Assembly: GCA_016930695.1 (NCBI GenBank)
Contig: JAFGGD010000037.1
Location: 1 to 64,000 of the forward strand
Length of the DNA stretch: 64,000 nucleotides
Origin: Candidatus Eisenbacteria bacterium
GTDB lineage: Bacteria > Orphanbacterota > Orphanbacteria > Orphanbacterales > Orphanbacteraceae
Direction of reading: 5' to 3'
Shown piece by piece: positions 17,105-25,143 of this stretch (the stretch's first letter is position 1; every line of letters starts with the position of its first letter). The notes beneath the pieces are model-generated. The model made no database searches and had not been told where the DNA came from. It was given only the letters and a program-made list of their open reading frames with translations. A program made the position numbers and the translations under genes.

Positions 17105-18097
17105 TCATAGCAGAGAAGGGAGGGAAGGCACGCGCTCCTTCGTTTCCGTCACGCGGCGGAGCCGGGCGAGGAGGGCGCGATGGTCCGACCCGGGGATCTT
17201 CACCGGGAGGACGTATTCGGTGCGGAAGTGATCGGAGTGGAAGATGTGATCGATGGGAACGCCGATCCACATCCCCCAGGAGGGCCAGGTGGGGAGCGTT
17301 CCGTGTCCCTCCCGAACGCTGGTGAGCCCCGTGGTTCTCTCGAAATCGCGGAGCACCGGAGACCAGGGCGTGGAGTTCATATCCCCCGCCGCGATGGCCG
17401 GCCCCGCCCCCTCGCCGGCGATCCAAAGAGCCGTCCGGTCGAGCTGCCTGTTGCGGGCGGCGTACGTGAAGGGCGTTTTCGGCGGGAGAGTGTGGAGCGC
17501 CGTGAAACGGAAGGAGAGGTTTTTCTCTTCGAAGGTAAGTTCGACGAAGGCGCGACCGTCGAAGCACCGCCACTCCTCGGCGGCGGGTTCGATCCGGGAG
17601 AGGACCCCCACGCCGGAGCGGGGGGTGAGCCGGTCGAAGGTCCGGAAGGGGTATTCGTCTCCCAGCGACCGGAGCTGCTCGTGCCACCAGTGGCTCGCCT
17701 CCTGCAGGGCGACGATGTCCGGCTTCTCCCGCCGGATCATTTCGATGACCCCCCGAGCGTTCCGGTTCGCGTGATTCAGATTGAGAGTGAGGACCGTCAC
17801 CTCCCGTCCGAGGCGCGTGTCCGGCCCGGCGCCGGAGTCACCGCCGTGGGCGCTCACGAAGTGGGGGACGAGAAGGCCGATCTGCGCGAGGGCCACGACC
17901 GCCCCCAGAGTCGCCCAGATCCGCATGCGCAGAAGGAGGGCCGCCCCCGCCGAGACGAGGCAGATCGAGACGGCCTGTACGCGGAAGCTGGCGGCGATCT
18001 CGAAGGGCCAGAAGCGCCAGGGGAGAAAAGAGGCGAGCGCGGCCGTGAGTGAGAGCACGGTCGCACCGATGATGATCTGTTTCCATCGTCTTCGCAT
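17105..18097 (-). CDS. Endonuclease/exonuclease/phosphatase family protein, membrane-anchored
   Basis: A 330-residue protein with two or three N-terminal hydrophobic helices (about 8-85), followed by an EEP domain. Metal-binding and catalytic motifs are present: TLNLNHANRNARG, VALQEASHW (catalytic Glu), AGDMNSTPWSP (Asp/Asn), IDHIF and GSDHRALLA (terminal Asp-His). EEP enzymes cleave phosphodiesters in nucleic acids, phospholipids or inositol phosphates; the membrane form suggests an extracytoplasmic substrate. The start at MRRRWKQ (ATG 18097) is chosen because the helix follows immediately; the frame extends to 18172. It is the first gene of a likely operon with the SGNH protein and divergent from pdxR. 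Confidence 0.85.
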   Translation of the reverse strand: MRRRWKQIIIGATVLSLTAALASFLPWRFWPFEIAASFRVQAVSICLVSAGAALLLRMRIWATLGAVVALAQIGLLVPHFVSAHGGDSGAGPDTRLGREVTVLTLNLNHANRNARGVIEMIRREKPDIVALQEASHWWHEQLRSLGDEYPFRTFDRLTPRSGVGVLSRIEPAAEEWRCFDGRAFVELTFEEKNLSFRFTALHTLPPKTPFTYAARNRQLDRTALWIAGEGAGPAIAAGDMNSTPWSPVLRDFERTTGLTSVREGHGTLPTWPSWGMWIGVPIDHIFHSDHFRTEYVLPVKIPGSDHRALLARLRRVTETKERVPSLPSLL

Positions 18098-18352
18098 GGT
18101 TGATCGCCGAAGGGGTGGATGCGCCCCCACCGAGCGCCGGAGGGGCGAAGAGCACCGAGTGTAACACCTCACGGGAATATACCCCAGCCCCGCCCGCCGG
18201 TTCCGGGAGCGCCGCCGGCCGCCCGCATTCTATCCATCGGCCGTGAGGGCCCGCCGTTGAGGGTCCGAGCCCGTCGATCGGGAGGATCCTTTCGGGAGAA
18301 ACGTCTTTCCCCGTTTGGATGAAAAAAGAGGGACGGTCGGCCGATAAATGGA

Positions 18353-18392
18353 CCATATGGGTGGTGACAATGCAGGGGCCGGATGCTATCCT
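18353..18392 (+). promoter_or_regulatory. Predicted promoter and possible operator of the vitamin B6 cluster
   Basis: GTGACA (18364-18369) and TATCCT (18387-18392) are spaced by exactly 17 bases, upstream of the MocR-type gene. An 8-base palindrome CCATATGG (18353-18360) abuts the -35 box, where an autoregulating MocR/PdxR protein could bind. The operator role is inference. Confidence 0.45.
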
Positions 18393-18433
18393 TTTAGCGG
18401 ACAAAGCACCTCGAACGAGGAGACGTGGCCCGC

Positions 18434-19936
18434 ATGGAGATCCGCATCGACAGAGAGAGCAAAAGTCCGCTCTACGAGCAGATCGCGGAATCTATCGTTA
18501 AAATGATTGATAATAATGATTTGCGATCTGGAGACCGCCTCCCCTCCATGCGAGACCTGGCGCGGCTTCTCGGTGTGAACCGGAACACTGTTTCTCTCGC
18601 CTATTCCACGTTGGAGAAAAATGGCCTGGTACAATCGGGAGTCGGGAGGGGTACATTTGTCAGGAGGGACGGCCGCGCACACGGGGAAAGGCCCGGTGGT
18701 GACGGTGGTTTCGATTGGGAACGATCCCTCGCCCGGCGCGCCTTGGAGATCGAGAAGGGGGTCCTCGAGAGGATTACCCGGAACGACGGGGAGAAGAGGA
18801 TCGAGCTGACCGGACCGGTGGCGGATCAGGCCCTCTTCCCCGTGGAAGAGTTCCGGCACGTGCTCAGCGAGGCGGTCCGGGAGATGGGGCCGTCGGTTCT
18901 CGACTACGGCGCGCGGGAAGGGTACCTCCCTCTTCGGCGCTGGCTTGCCGAGCGTCTCTCCGGCCAGGGTGTGTCCATCGCCGAGGAGGATCTCTTCATC
19001 GTGAGCGGCGCCCAGCCGGGGCTCGACCTGGTGGGGAAGCTCCTTCTCGACGAAGAGGATACGGTGGCGGTCGAGTCCCCCACGTATTACAACGCCATCG
19101 GCGCGTTCCGTTTGTACGGGGCGCGGCTCGCGCCGGTTCCCCTCGACGAGGAAGGGATGAGCGTCGACGCGCTCGAGGAGACCTTCCGCCGAGGGAAGGT
19201 GAAGCTGGTCTACTGCATGCCCACCTTCCAGAACCCGACGGGGATCACCATGAGCCGCGCGCGGCGTGAGCGTATTCTGGAGGCGGCCGCGCGGCACGGC
19301 GCGGCGATTCTGGAGGATCAGTTCGACGCGGAGCTTCGGTACGGGGGGGAACCGGAGACGGCGCTCCGCGGTCTGCCGGGCGGGGAGAATGTGCTCTTCC
19401 TGGGCACTTTCTCCAAGATGCTCTTCCCCGGGCTGCGGCTCGGCTGGCTCGTCGCGCCCCCGCGGCTCCACGAGCCGATTCTCCGGATCCGTCGCTGCTC
19501 CGACCTGACCGCGGGGCTTCTGGCGCAGGTGGCGATCCATCGCTTCTGTGAGAGGGGGTTTCTGGACCGGCATCTGGAGATGGTGCGACGCGTGAACGCC
19601 GCCCGGCTCCGCGCGCTGCTGGAGGCGATGGAGCGTTTTTTTCCCGAGGAGGTCCGGTGGACACGTCCCGACGGGGGGATGACGCTCTGGGTCACCCTTC
19701 CGCGACGGGTGGATTCCGTGGAGATGTTGCTCGAGGCGCGGCGCAGGGGCGTCGACTTTTCGCCCGGGCCGCTTTTTCACGTGGATGGCGGCGGGTCCCA
19801 CGCCTTCCGTCTCTCCTTCAGCCTCGAGCCGGAGGAACGGATCGCGGAGGGAGTACGCGTTTTGGGAGACATACTCAAGGGGAGGATGACCGGGTCGCCG
19901 CGGCGGCCGGAAGCCTCTCCGGCGGTTTTGCTTTAG
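18434..19936 (+). CDS. pdxR: MocR/PdxR-type GntR regulator with aminotransferase domain
   Basis: A 500-residue regulator joining a GntR winged helix (residues ~1-77: SPLYEQIAESIVKMI, LPSMRDLARLLGVNRNTV, GLVQSGVGRGTF) to a fold-type I aminotransferase domain. The PLP-binding lysine is K328 in LGTFSKMLFPGLRLGW, with PTFQNPTG and EDQFDAELRY around the cofactor. Its place directly before pdxS suggests it is PdxR, which senses PLP and controls PLP synthesis. A 2-aminoadipate aminotransferase-like role is the alternative. The ATG at 18434 sits about ten bases after GAGGAGA; a GTG at 18425 is too close to that site. The gap to pdxS is 30 bases. Confidence 0.85.
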   Translation: MEIRIDRESKSPLYEQIAESIVKMIDNNDLRSGDRLPSMRDLARLLGVNRNTVSLAYSTLEKNGLVQSGVGRGTFVRRDGRAHGERPGGDGGFDWERSLARRALEIEKGVLERITRNDGEKRIELTGPVADQALFPVEEFRHVLSEAVREMGPSVLDYGAREGYLPLRRWLAERLSGQGVSIAEEDLFIVSGAQPGLDLVGKLLLDEEDTVAVESPTYYNAIGAFRLYGARLAPVPLDEEGMSVDALEETFRRGKVKLVYCMPTFQNPTGITMSRARRERILEAAARHGAAILEDQFDAELRYGGEPETALRGLPGGENVLFLGTFSKMLFPGLRLGWLVAPPRLHEPILRIRRCSDLTAGLLAQVAIHRFCERGFLDRHLEMVRRVNAARLRALLEAMERFFPEEVRWTRPDGGMTLWVTLPRRVDSVEMLLEARRRGVDFSPGPLFHVDGGGSHAFRLSFSLEPEERIAEGVRVLGDILKGRMTGSPRRPEASPAVLL

Positions 19937-19966
19937 ACAAACATGTTTTTTCCGGGAGGGATCGTG

Positions 19967-20854
19967 ATGAACGCGGAAAAGGGAACGTTGCGGCTCAAGA
20001 CGGGCCTCGCCGAGATGCTGAAGGGCGGGGTCATCATGGACGTCACCGACGCGGAGCAGGCGAAGATCGCCGAGGACGCCGGTGCGGTGGCGGTGATGGC
20101 GCTGGAGCGGGTGCCCGCGGACATCCGCCGCGACGGCGGCGTGGCGCGGATGGCGGACCCGCGGAAGATCCGGGAGATCCAGGAGGCGGTTTCCATCCCG
20201 GTGATGGCGAAGGCGCGGATCGGCCATTTCGCGGAGGCGCAGATCCTGCAGTCGCTCGGCGTGGATTTCATCGACGAGAGCGAGGTGCTCACGCCGGCGG
20301 ACGAGAAGCACCACATCGAGAAACACGCCTTCGATATTCCCTTCGTGTGCGGCGCCCGAAACCTGGGCGAGGCGCTTCGCCGGATCGCCGAAGGGGCGGC
20401 GATGATCCGCACCAAGGGCGAGGCCGGATCGGGAGACATCATCGAGGCGGTGCGCCACATCCGCGCCGTGGTGGGCGGGATCCGTCGCCTCACCACGCTC
20501 GGTGAAGATGAGATGATGGCGGAGGCGAAAGAGCTGGGCGCCCCCTACGAGCTGGTCCGCATGGTCGCCCGCGAGGGGAAGCTCCCCGTGCCCAATTTCT
20601 CGGCCGGCGGCATCGCCACTCCCGCCGACGCGTCGCTGGTGATGCAGCTGGGCGCCGAGGCGGTTTTCGTCGGCTCGGGAATCTTCAAGTCGGAAGATCC
20701 GGCGCCTCGCGCCCGCGCGATCGTGCGCGCCGTCACCCACTACCTGGATCCCAAGATCCTAGCCGAGGTTTCCGAAGGGCTCGGTGATCCGATGCGGGGG
20801 ATGGAGACGGCGAAGATGGACCCGGCGGACATGTTGCAGACGCGGGGCTGGTAG
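19967..20854 (+). CDS. pdxS: Pyridoxal 5'-phosphate synthase lyase subunit PdxS
   Basis: A 295-residue TIM barrel that makes PLP from ribose 5-phosphate, glyceraldehyde 3-phosphate and ammonia delivered by PdxT. D25 in [13 protein letters not shown]82 in [12 protein letters not shown], and K150 in [11 protein letters not shown] match the catalytic residues of the family. Length equals the usual 290-295 residues from ATG 19967, which has GGGAGG seven bases upstream; an earlier ATG at 19943 is therefore not preferred. It belongs to the cluster pdxR-pdxS-pdxT and is separated from pdxT by a 179-bp palindrome. Confidence 0.96.
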   Translation: MNAEKGTLRLKTGLAEMLKGGVIMDVTDAEQAKIAEDAGAVAVMALERVPADIRRDGGVARMADPRKIREIQEAVSIPVMAKARIGHFAEAQILQSLGVDFIDESEVLTPADEKHHIEKHAFDIPFVCGARNLGEALRRIAEGAAMIRTKGEAGSGDIIEAVRHIRAVVGGIRRLTTLGEDEMMAEAKELGAPYELVRMVAREGKLPVPNFSAGGIATPADASLVMQLGAEAVFVGSGIFKSEDPAPRARAIVRAVTHYLDPKILAEVSEGLGDPMRGMETAKMDPADMLQTRGW

Positions 20855-21033
20855 CGTTCCTCGGGTCGGAAGGGATTCTACTGCGGCTCGGGATCACGGC
20901 CGGGATGCTCTTCTTCCGTCGCCGCCTTCCTCGACGTAGCTAGGGCTACGCCTCCGGGAGACGGCTCGTCCAGACGAGCATCCCGGCTCGTTCCCCGGAG
21001 CCTCGCAACGAATCCCTCCCGACCCGAGGAACG
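20855..21033. repeat. 179-bp self-complementary element A, between pdxS and pdxT
   Basis: The outer arms 20855-20878 and 21010-21033 are complementary at 23 of 24 positions, with tips CGTTC and GAACG. Further inside, CCGGGATGCTC pairs with GAGCATCCCGG. The centre holds CGTAGC-TAGG-GCTACG (20935-20950) within TTCCTC...TCCGGGA...CGGCTCGTCC. Element B at 56105-56285 shares the tips, a TACTGCG block after the left arm and this core, but has quite different arms that again pair with each other. It starts at the first base after the pdxS stop codon, so the pdx transcript must carry a very stable RNA hairpin here unless transcription ends. Confidence 0.9.
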
Positions 21034-21144
21034 GAGAGCGGAGTAAAGGCGAAAAGGAACATCCGGAGTCGGCGGGCGGTTGCCGAATCCGGAGTGAAAA
21101 CGGCGGTGAAGAGTCATCCCCGAGGGGGTGTTTGAGGTTGTACG

Positions 21145-21720
21145 TTGACGACGAATGGGAAACCGAGAATCGGATTATTGGCGCTTCAAGGGGCTTTCGC
21201 GGCGCACGGTGAGGTGCTTCGGGGTCTCGGCGCCGAGACGGTGGACGTGCGGCTGCCGGAGAAACTGAACGGCTTGGACGGTCTCGTCCTGCCGGGCGGC
21301 GAGTCGACCACGCTCATCCGCCTCTTCGATGAGTACCGTTTCGCCGAGCCGCTCCGCGCTTTCGCCCGATCGGGGCGGCCGATCCTGGCGACCTGTATGG
21401 GGCTGATCCTTCTCGCGCGGGAGGTGCATTCTCCCGCCCAGGCCAGCCTCGGGCTGATGGACATCGCGGTGGAGAGGAACGCCTACGGGCGGCAGGTGGA
21501 CAGCTTCGAGGCGATGGGTAAGGTGGGGGACGATCCCTTCCGCATGATCTTCATCCGCGCCCCGCGCATCCACAAGATCGGCCCGGACGTGGAGGTGCTC
21601 GGCCGCCTCCAATCCGAGCCCGTCCTCGTCCGGCAGGGAAAGATCCTGGGCGCCACCTTCCACCCCGAACTCGCCGGCGACCCGGCGGTGCACCGGATCT
21701 TCTTGGAGCTATTCCAGTAG
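21145..21720 (+). CDS. pdxT: Pyridoxal 5'-phosphate synthase glutaminase subunit PdxT
   Basis: A 191-residue class I glutamine amidotransferase that supplies ammonia to PdxS. The triad is C84 (ILATCMGLILL), H173 and E175 (ATFHPELAGD). The oxyanion region GGESTTLIRL and the start IGLLALQGAFAAH are diagnostic. The start is TTG at 21145, as no in-frame ATG or GTG fits and the N-terminus aligns from there; a weak TGAGGT-like site lies upstream. The gap of 290 bases from pdxS, filled by palindrome A and a shorter hairpin near 21065-21090, is unusual for these two genes, which are normally adjacent. Its last 12 bases overlap the FetB-like remnant. Confidence 0.95.
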   Translation: MTTNGKPRIGLLALQGAFAAHGEVLRGLGAETVDVRLPEKLNGLDGLVLPGGESTTLIRLFDEYRFAEPLRAFARSGRPILATCMGLILLAREVHSPAQASLGLMDIAVERNAYGRQVDSFEAMGKVGDDPFRMIFIRAPRIHKIGPDVEVLGRLQSEPVLVRQGKILGATFHPELAGDPAVHRIFLELFQ

Positions 21721-21873
21721 CTCCGGCCGGAGCGCTTCGTCACCGATGATAAGGCTTTTGTCGTATAAACCGACCAGGATCAATCCGCCGAGGGCAACCG
21801 CCGCGGCGACCAACAACATCACCACGATCTGGTAACGCACCGCCGTGAAAGGCTCGCCGCCGCCCACGGTCAT
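21709..21873 (-). pseudogene. C-terminal remnant of a FetB-like (UPF0014) ABC permease
   Basis: This 54-residue frame resembles the end of FetB/YbbM permeases: GGGEPFTAVRYQIVVM followed by a hydrophobic helix corresponds to the family block xGxDPxxAxxYQIMV plus its last membrane helix. Family members have about 260 residues, so around four fifths is missing. Its ATG overlaps the stop of the upstream ATPase remnant as ATGA, an arrangement that could be an original gene junction or a deletion join. Whether a 54-residue membrane peptide is still made is unknown. Confidence 0.5.
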
Positions 21874-22076
21874 CCCCCCAGATGGAGCTGCTCCCTGGTG
21901 ACGAGGCTTTCGATCAGTTGTTCGCCGTGGGAGACTACCCGTAGGACGAAGCTTCGCGTGTCCCAATCCTCTCAAAGTGCGTCGGTTACGGCGGCACGTC
22001 TCTCCGGATCGAGGTGTGTTGTCGCCTTGTCGAGAAGGAGGATGTCCGGTTTCCCGAAAAGGGTACGCACGGAGCC
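21870..22076 (-). pseudogene. Decayed ABC transporter ATPase fragment (FetA-like)
   Basis: Reading the minus strand from 22076 gives VRTLFGKPDILLLDKATTHL, a Walker B/D-loop region in which the usual LLDE glutamate is lysine. It is followed by PERRAAVTDAL, an in-frame TGA at 21972-21974, and then RVVSHGEQLIESL, the H-loop region, ending at a TGA (21870-21872). The Walker A half and signature motif are missing. A broken Walker B glutamate, an internal stop and a missing N-terminal half make it a pseudogene. With the adjacent FetB-like tail it looks like the remains of a fetAB-type metal exporter. Confidence 0.6.
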
Positions 22077-22360
22077 GGTCCGAGCCTACGCTGACGGACA
22101 TTAGAAAATACTAACGCCGTCATCTTAGATATCGACGTTCAGCGAAATTCCTTCGCCTTCGGCGCGGGTTGAAGGGTAATCGTGTGGATGGAGATGCGGT
22201 GGATCACGAATCTTATTCGTGAAGAGAGCTAATCCTCACCATGATAGCCTGACCGTTCTAGCGATTGAAGGGTCGTGCGCCTGTTGCGCTGGCCGGTCTG
22301 GCGTGCTACTTTGCCGGAGCGCCGGAACCGGTGCGCCGGATCCGCGCGGAAAGGACCGCG
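22077..22360. other. Intergenic region at the left border of the polysaccharide locus
   Basis: These 284 bases contain no gene I can support. An inverted repeat CACGAAT-CTT-ATTCGTG lies at 22205-22221, a possible operator or small terminator, and a promoter candidate at 22284-22312. Base composition starts to shift towards AT here. Confidence 0.5.
22284..22312 (+). promoter_or_regulatory. Predicted promoter of the exopolysaccharide locus
   Basis: TTGCGC (22284-22289), a 17-base spacer and TACTTT (22307-22312) precede the flippase gene. The predicted transcription start near 22319 gives a leader of about 42 bases to the ATG at 22361. Confidence 0.4.
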
Positions 22361-23749
22361 ATGGGGATGGGACCGAGGTTTTTAAATACGACTGAAGGGG
22401 CTGGGAGCCTCAGCGCTGGCGCCGACTACCTTCGCCGCCGCCCTCTCGCCGGGGGTGTCGTTGGAACGGTCGCCGTCAAATCGGCGGCCACCGTCTTCGG
22501 TTTTCTCGTCAGTCTAATCCTTGCACGGATTCTCGGCGCTTCCGGCTACGGCGTCTACGCTTACTCCATGGCGTGGGTCGAGATTCTCGCTATTTTTTCT
22601 CTGCTTGGGAGTGAGCGCCTAATCGTGCGGGAGGTCGCGGCGGGGGCGACTCGCGGTTCCTGGGGTCTCGTCCGAGGGCTCCTGGAGACCGTGAACCAAG
22701 CGGTTCTCGCGGCTTCACTCCTGATCGTCGTGGTCGCCGTGACAGCAGCCCGATTGATTACGGGGGGAATCGACTCGCCGGCTTTTTTCCCCTTTGTCGC
22801 CGCCATGTTCTACCTCCCCTTCGCTTCCCTCACCAGGGTGCGCCAAGCGGTGCTCCAAGGATTCAAACACGTCGTTCTCGGCCAGATCGCCGAAGCTGTG
22901 GTCCGCCCGGTAATGTTCGTGATTCTTGTTTTTCTGGCTGTGCTCTTTCTGGGCGGATCGCCGGGGGTTTCAGGAGTCCTTTTACTGAATGTCATCGCCG
23001 TCGCCGCGGCCCTTTTTATCGCCACGATCCTCCTCCGGCGACGGACACCGCCTGAGTTAATCACTCAACCACCGGAGCGGCGACTCGGCACATGGGTGCG
23101 GGCTGCCTCCCACCTCATCGTTATGGGCGGAATGCTCATGCTGGGCGCGCGCATCGGGACGATTCTGCTCGGAGCGCTTCGGGAAGCGGAGGACGTGGGC
23201 GTCTTTGCCATTGCTCTTCAAGCGTCCTGGTTCGTCATTTTCGGCCAGCTCTGCGTGAATCCGGTTATCTCGCCCACTCTCTCGTCCTTACATGCAGCGG
23301 GCAACCAAGAAGGACTTCAACGGGTCGCGGTAAAAGCAGCCCGTTTCGCTTTCGGCGTCTCTTTCCTGTTTACTTTCGTATTGATCGTCTTCGGGCGGTG
23401 GATTCTCTCCCTCTTCGGTGTCGAGTTCTCCGCGGGATATCCCTCAATGATTATTCTCTCGCTTGCCCTTCTGCTCGGAACGGCGGTCTCCCCGGCGGTT
23501 CCGCTTCTGATGATGACCGGGCACGAGCGTCAGGCAGCGGTCGGAACCGCACTCGGTGCGGCGGCGAACATCCTTGTCTGCGCACTTCTGATCCCGAAGC
23601 TCTCCGCGGTCGGCGCGGCCTGGGGCGGCGCGGCGGGAATCGTATTCCGCCATGTCTATTTCACCTTCGCGGTATGGCGGAAGCTGAGCCTCGATCCGAG
23701 CATTTGGGGCAGGAGCGGCTTCAGCTCGTTCCGTCGATCATCGGGGTGA
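22361..23749 (+). CDS. Oligosaccharide flippase (Wzx/MATE-like)
   Basis: A 462-residue membrane protein with about 12-14 hydrophobic helices, starting with VKSAATVFGFLVSLILARILG, the typical first helix of polysaccharide biosynthesis (RfbX/Wzx) flippases. It would move undecaprenyl-diphosphate-linked repeat units across the inner membrane. The ATG at 22361 follows AAAGGA; the frame is open back to a TTG at 22265 but without a ribosome site. It heads a run of same-strand polysaccharide genes that reaches 34028. Base composition is lower in GC than the pdx cluster just upstream. Confidence 0.88.
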   Translation: MGMGPRFLNTTEGAGSLSAGADYLRRRPLAGGVVGTVAVKSAATVFGFLVSLILARILGASGYGVYAYSMAWVEILAIFSLLGSERLIVREVAAGATRGSWGLVRGLLETVNQAVLAASLLIVVVAVTAARLITGGIDSPAFFPFVAAMFYLPFASLTRVRQAVLQGFKHVVLGQIAEAVVRPVMFVILVFLAVLFLGGSPGVSGVLLLNVIAVAAALFIATILLRRRTPPELITQPPERRLGTWVRAASHLIVMGGMLMLGARIGTILLGALREAEDVGVFAIALQASWFVIFGQLCVNPVISPTLSSLHAAGNQEGLQRVAVKAARFAFGVSFLFTFVLIVFGRWILSLFGVEFSAGYPSMIILSLALLLGTAVSPAVPLLMMTGHERQAAVGTALGAAANILVCALLIPKLSAVGAAWGGAAGIVFRHVYFTFAVWRKLSLDPSIWGRSGFSSFRRSSG

Positions 23750-23835
23750 TTGACATCCCTTTCCTCAGCGGGATAAGCTATTGGCTCACATTCGTCTCCA
23801 AACAGGATTTCGGTATTCGGGTGGGCGGTAACCCC

Positions 23836-25071
23836 ATGAGTGGAAACAATAACTATCGAGGAGAGTTCTCCTTGTTGAGTGCCGTTGAGATTCTCATAAA
23901 AAATCGACGGATCATCGTCATCAACACGGCGGTGGTCGTCATCCTTGCGATCCTCATTTCCCTGCTCCTACCTAAATGGTACAGGAGCACGGCGACCATA
24001 TTGCCTCCTGAGTCTTCGATCGATCCTCTGACCACTCTCGGGGCTATTCAGATAGCCGCAACTACCGCCAATCTTCCCTGGTTTGCCACCACTTCCGATG
24101 TTTATGGGGCGATCCTCGAGAGTCGTCATGTATCGGAGACACTGATTCGAAGATACGGTCTCATGAGGATCTACGATGTGGATACGATGGACAAAGCGCT
24201 CAAGAAGCTGTCGAAGCATCGTTGGATACGGGTAACGGACGAAGGTATGGTCGAGGTCGTCGTCGAAGCGAGGGATCCAGAAAGGGCGGCGGGAATGGCC
24301 AACGCGCTCTTAGAGATCCTAGACGACTTCAACCAGAACACGCGGATGACCGACGGTAAAAAGACCCGCGACTTTGTCGCCGGACGACTCAAGCAAACGC
24401 GTGGCGACCTCGAAGCGACGGAAACGGCATTGAAGGAATTTCAAGAAAAGTACGGAGCCGTGGAAATCACCGTCCAGACGGAAGCTCTAATATCGGCCGC
24501 TGCCGAAATCGAAGGGGAGATTCGGGCAATCGATGTTCAGCTCTCGAGGTTGTCCGGTTTCGCAACGGAGTCCTTTCCTGAGGTTCGGAGCTTGCGAATT
24601 CAGAAGCGGAACCTGGAAAGACAGCTGGAGCAATTGATAGTCGGCACTGAGCTTGATCCAGAATTTACGAACGGGAAGGGTTTGAGCCCCTATCCGGCTT
24701 TTAAGGAAATTCCCGATGTGGGCGTCCGATACGTGCGGCTCATGAGAGAGGTGGAGATCCAATCGAAAATTTTAGCGTTCCTGTCCCAGGAGCTGGAGCG
24801 CGCTAAAATTCTGGCTTCCCGGGACACGCCGACGATACAGGTGCTCGATCGGGCGGTGCCGCCCGACAAGAAATACCGGCCTAGAAGGTCGCTCATTGTG
24901 ATCGTCGCCCTCGCTGTTTCTCTCTTGGGCAGCGTTGTGTTGGTCTTCGGGCTCGAAGCGATCGACCGCTGGAAAAGCGTGGGGGAGAACCGACGACGGT
25001 GGAACGCATTGATCCACTCACTCAAGGACGACTGGTTCGGCGGACGAACGAAAGAGTCTCCCCGGAGCTGA
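23836..25071 (+). CDS. Wzz/GumC-type polysaccharide chain-length determinant protein
   Basis: A 411-residue polysaccharide co-polymerase. The first membrane helix (~25-46: RIIVINTAVVVILAILISLLL) is followed by YRSTATILPPES, the Wzz motif region. A long periplasmic, largely coiled-coil part (~190-290: LKQTRGDLEATETALKEFQEKY) follows, and a proline-flanked second helix (~350-375: PPDKKYRPRRSLIVIVALAV). There is no C-terminal tyrosine-kinase domain, so if a BY-kinase exists it is encoded elsewhere. It controls chain length with the ligase/polymerase encoded next. The ATG at 23836 has only a weak GGCGGT site. Confidence 0.85.
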   Translation: MSGNNNYRGEFSLLSAVEILIKNRRIIVINTAVVVILAILISLLLPKWYRSTATILPPESSIDPLTTLGAIQIAATTANLPWFATTSDVYGAILESRHVSETLIRRYGLMRIYDVDTMDKALKKLSKHRWIRVTDEGMVEVVVEARDPERAAGMANALLEILDDFNQNTRMTDGKKTRDFVAGRLKQTRGDLEATETALKEFQEKYGAVEITVQTEALISAAAEIEGEIRAIDVQLSRLSGFATESFPEVRSLRIQKRNLERQLEQLIVGTELDPEFTNGKGLSPYPAFKEIPDVGVRYVRLMREVEIQSKILAFLSQELERAKILASRDTPTIQVLDRAVPPDKKYRPRRSLIVIVALAVSLLGSVVLVFGLEAIDRWKSVGENRRRWNALIHSLKDDWFGGRTKESPRS

Positions 25072-25143
25072 CCGGCCGATCCTATAGTTTTCTATCTTCC
25101 GCACGAATTTCCATCACCGTTGTTCTCGACGAAGAGTTTCGCT

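Noticed and set aside
20855-21033. Element A as an integron attC site
   Set aside because: attC sites also keep structure more than sequence, but the tips lack GTTRRRY/RYYYAAC, the element is longer than usual, there is no integrase, and it splits a metabolic gene pair.
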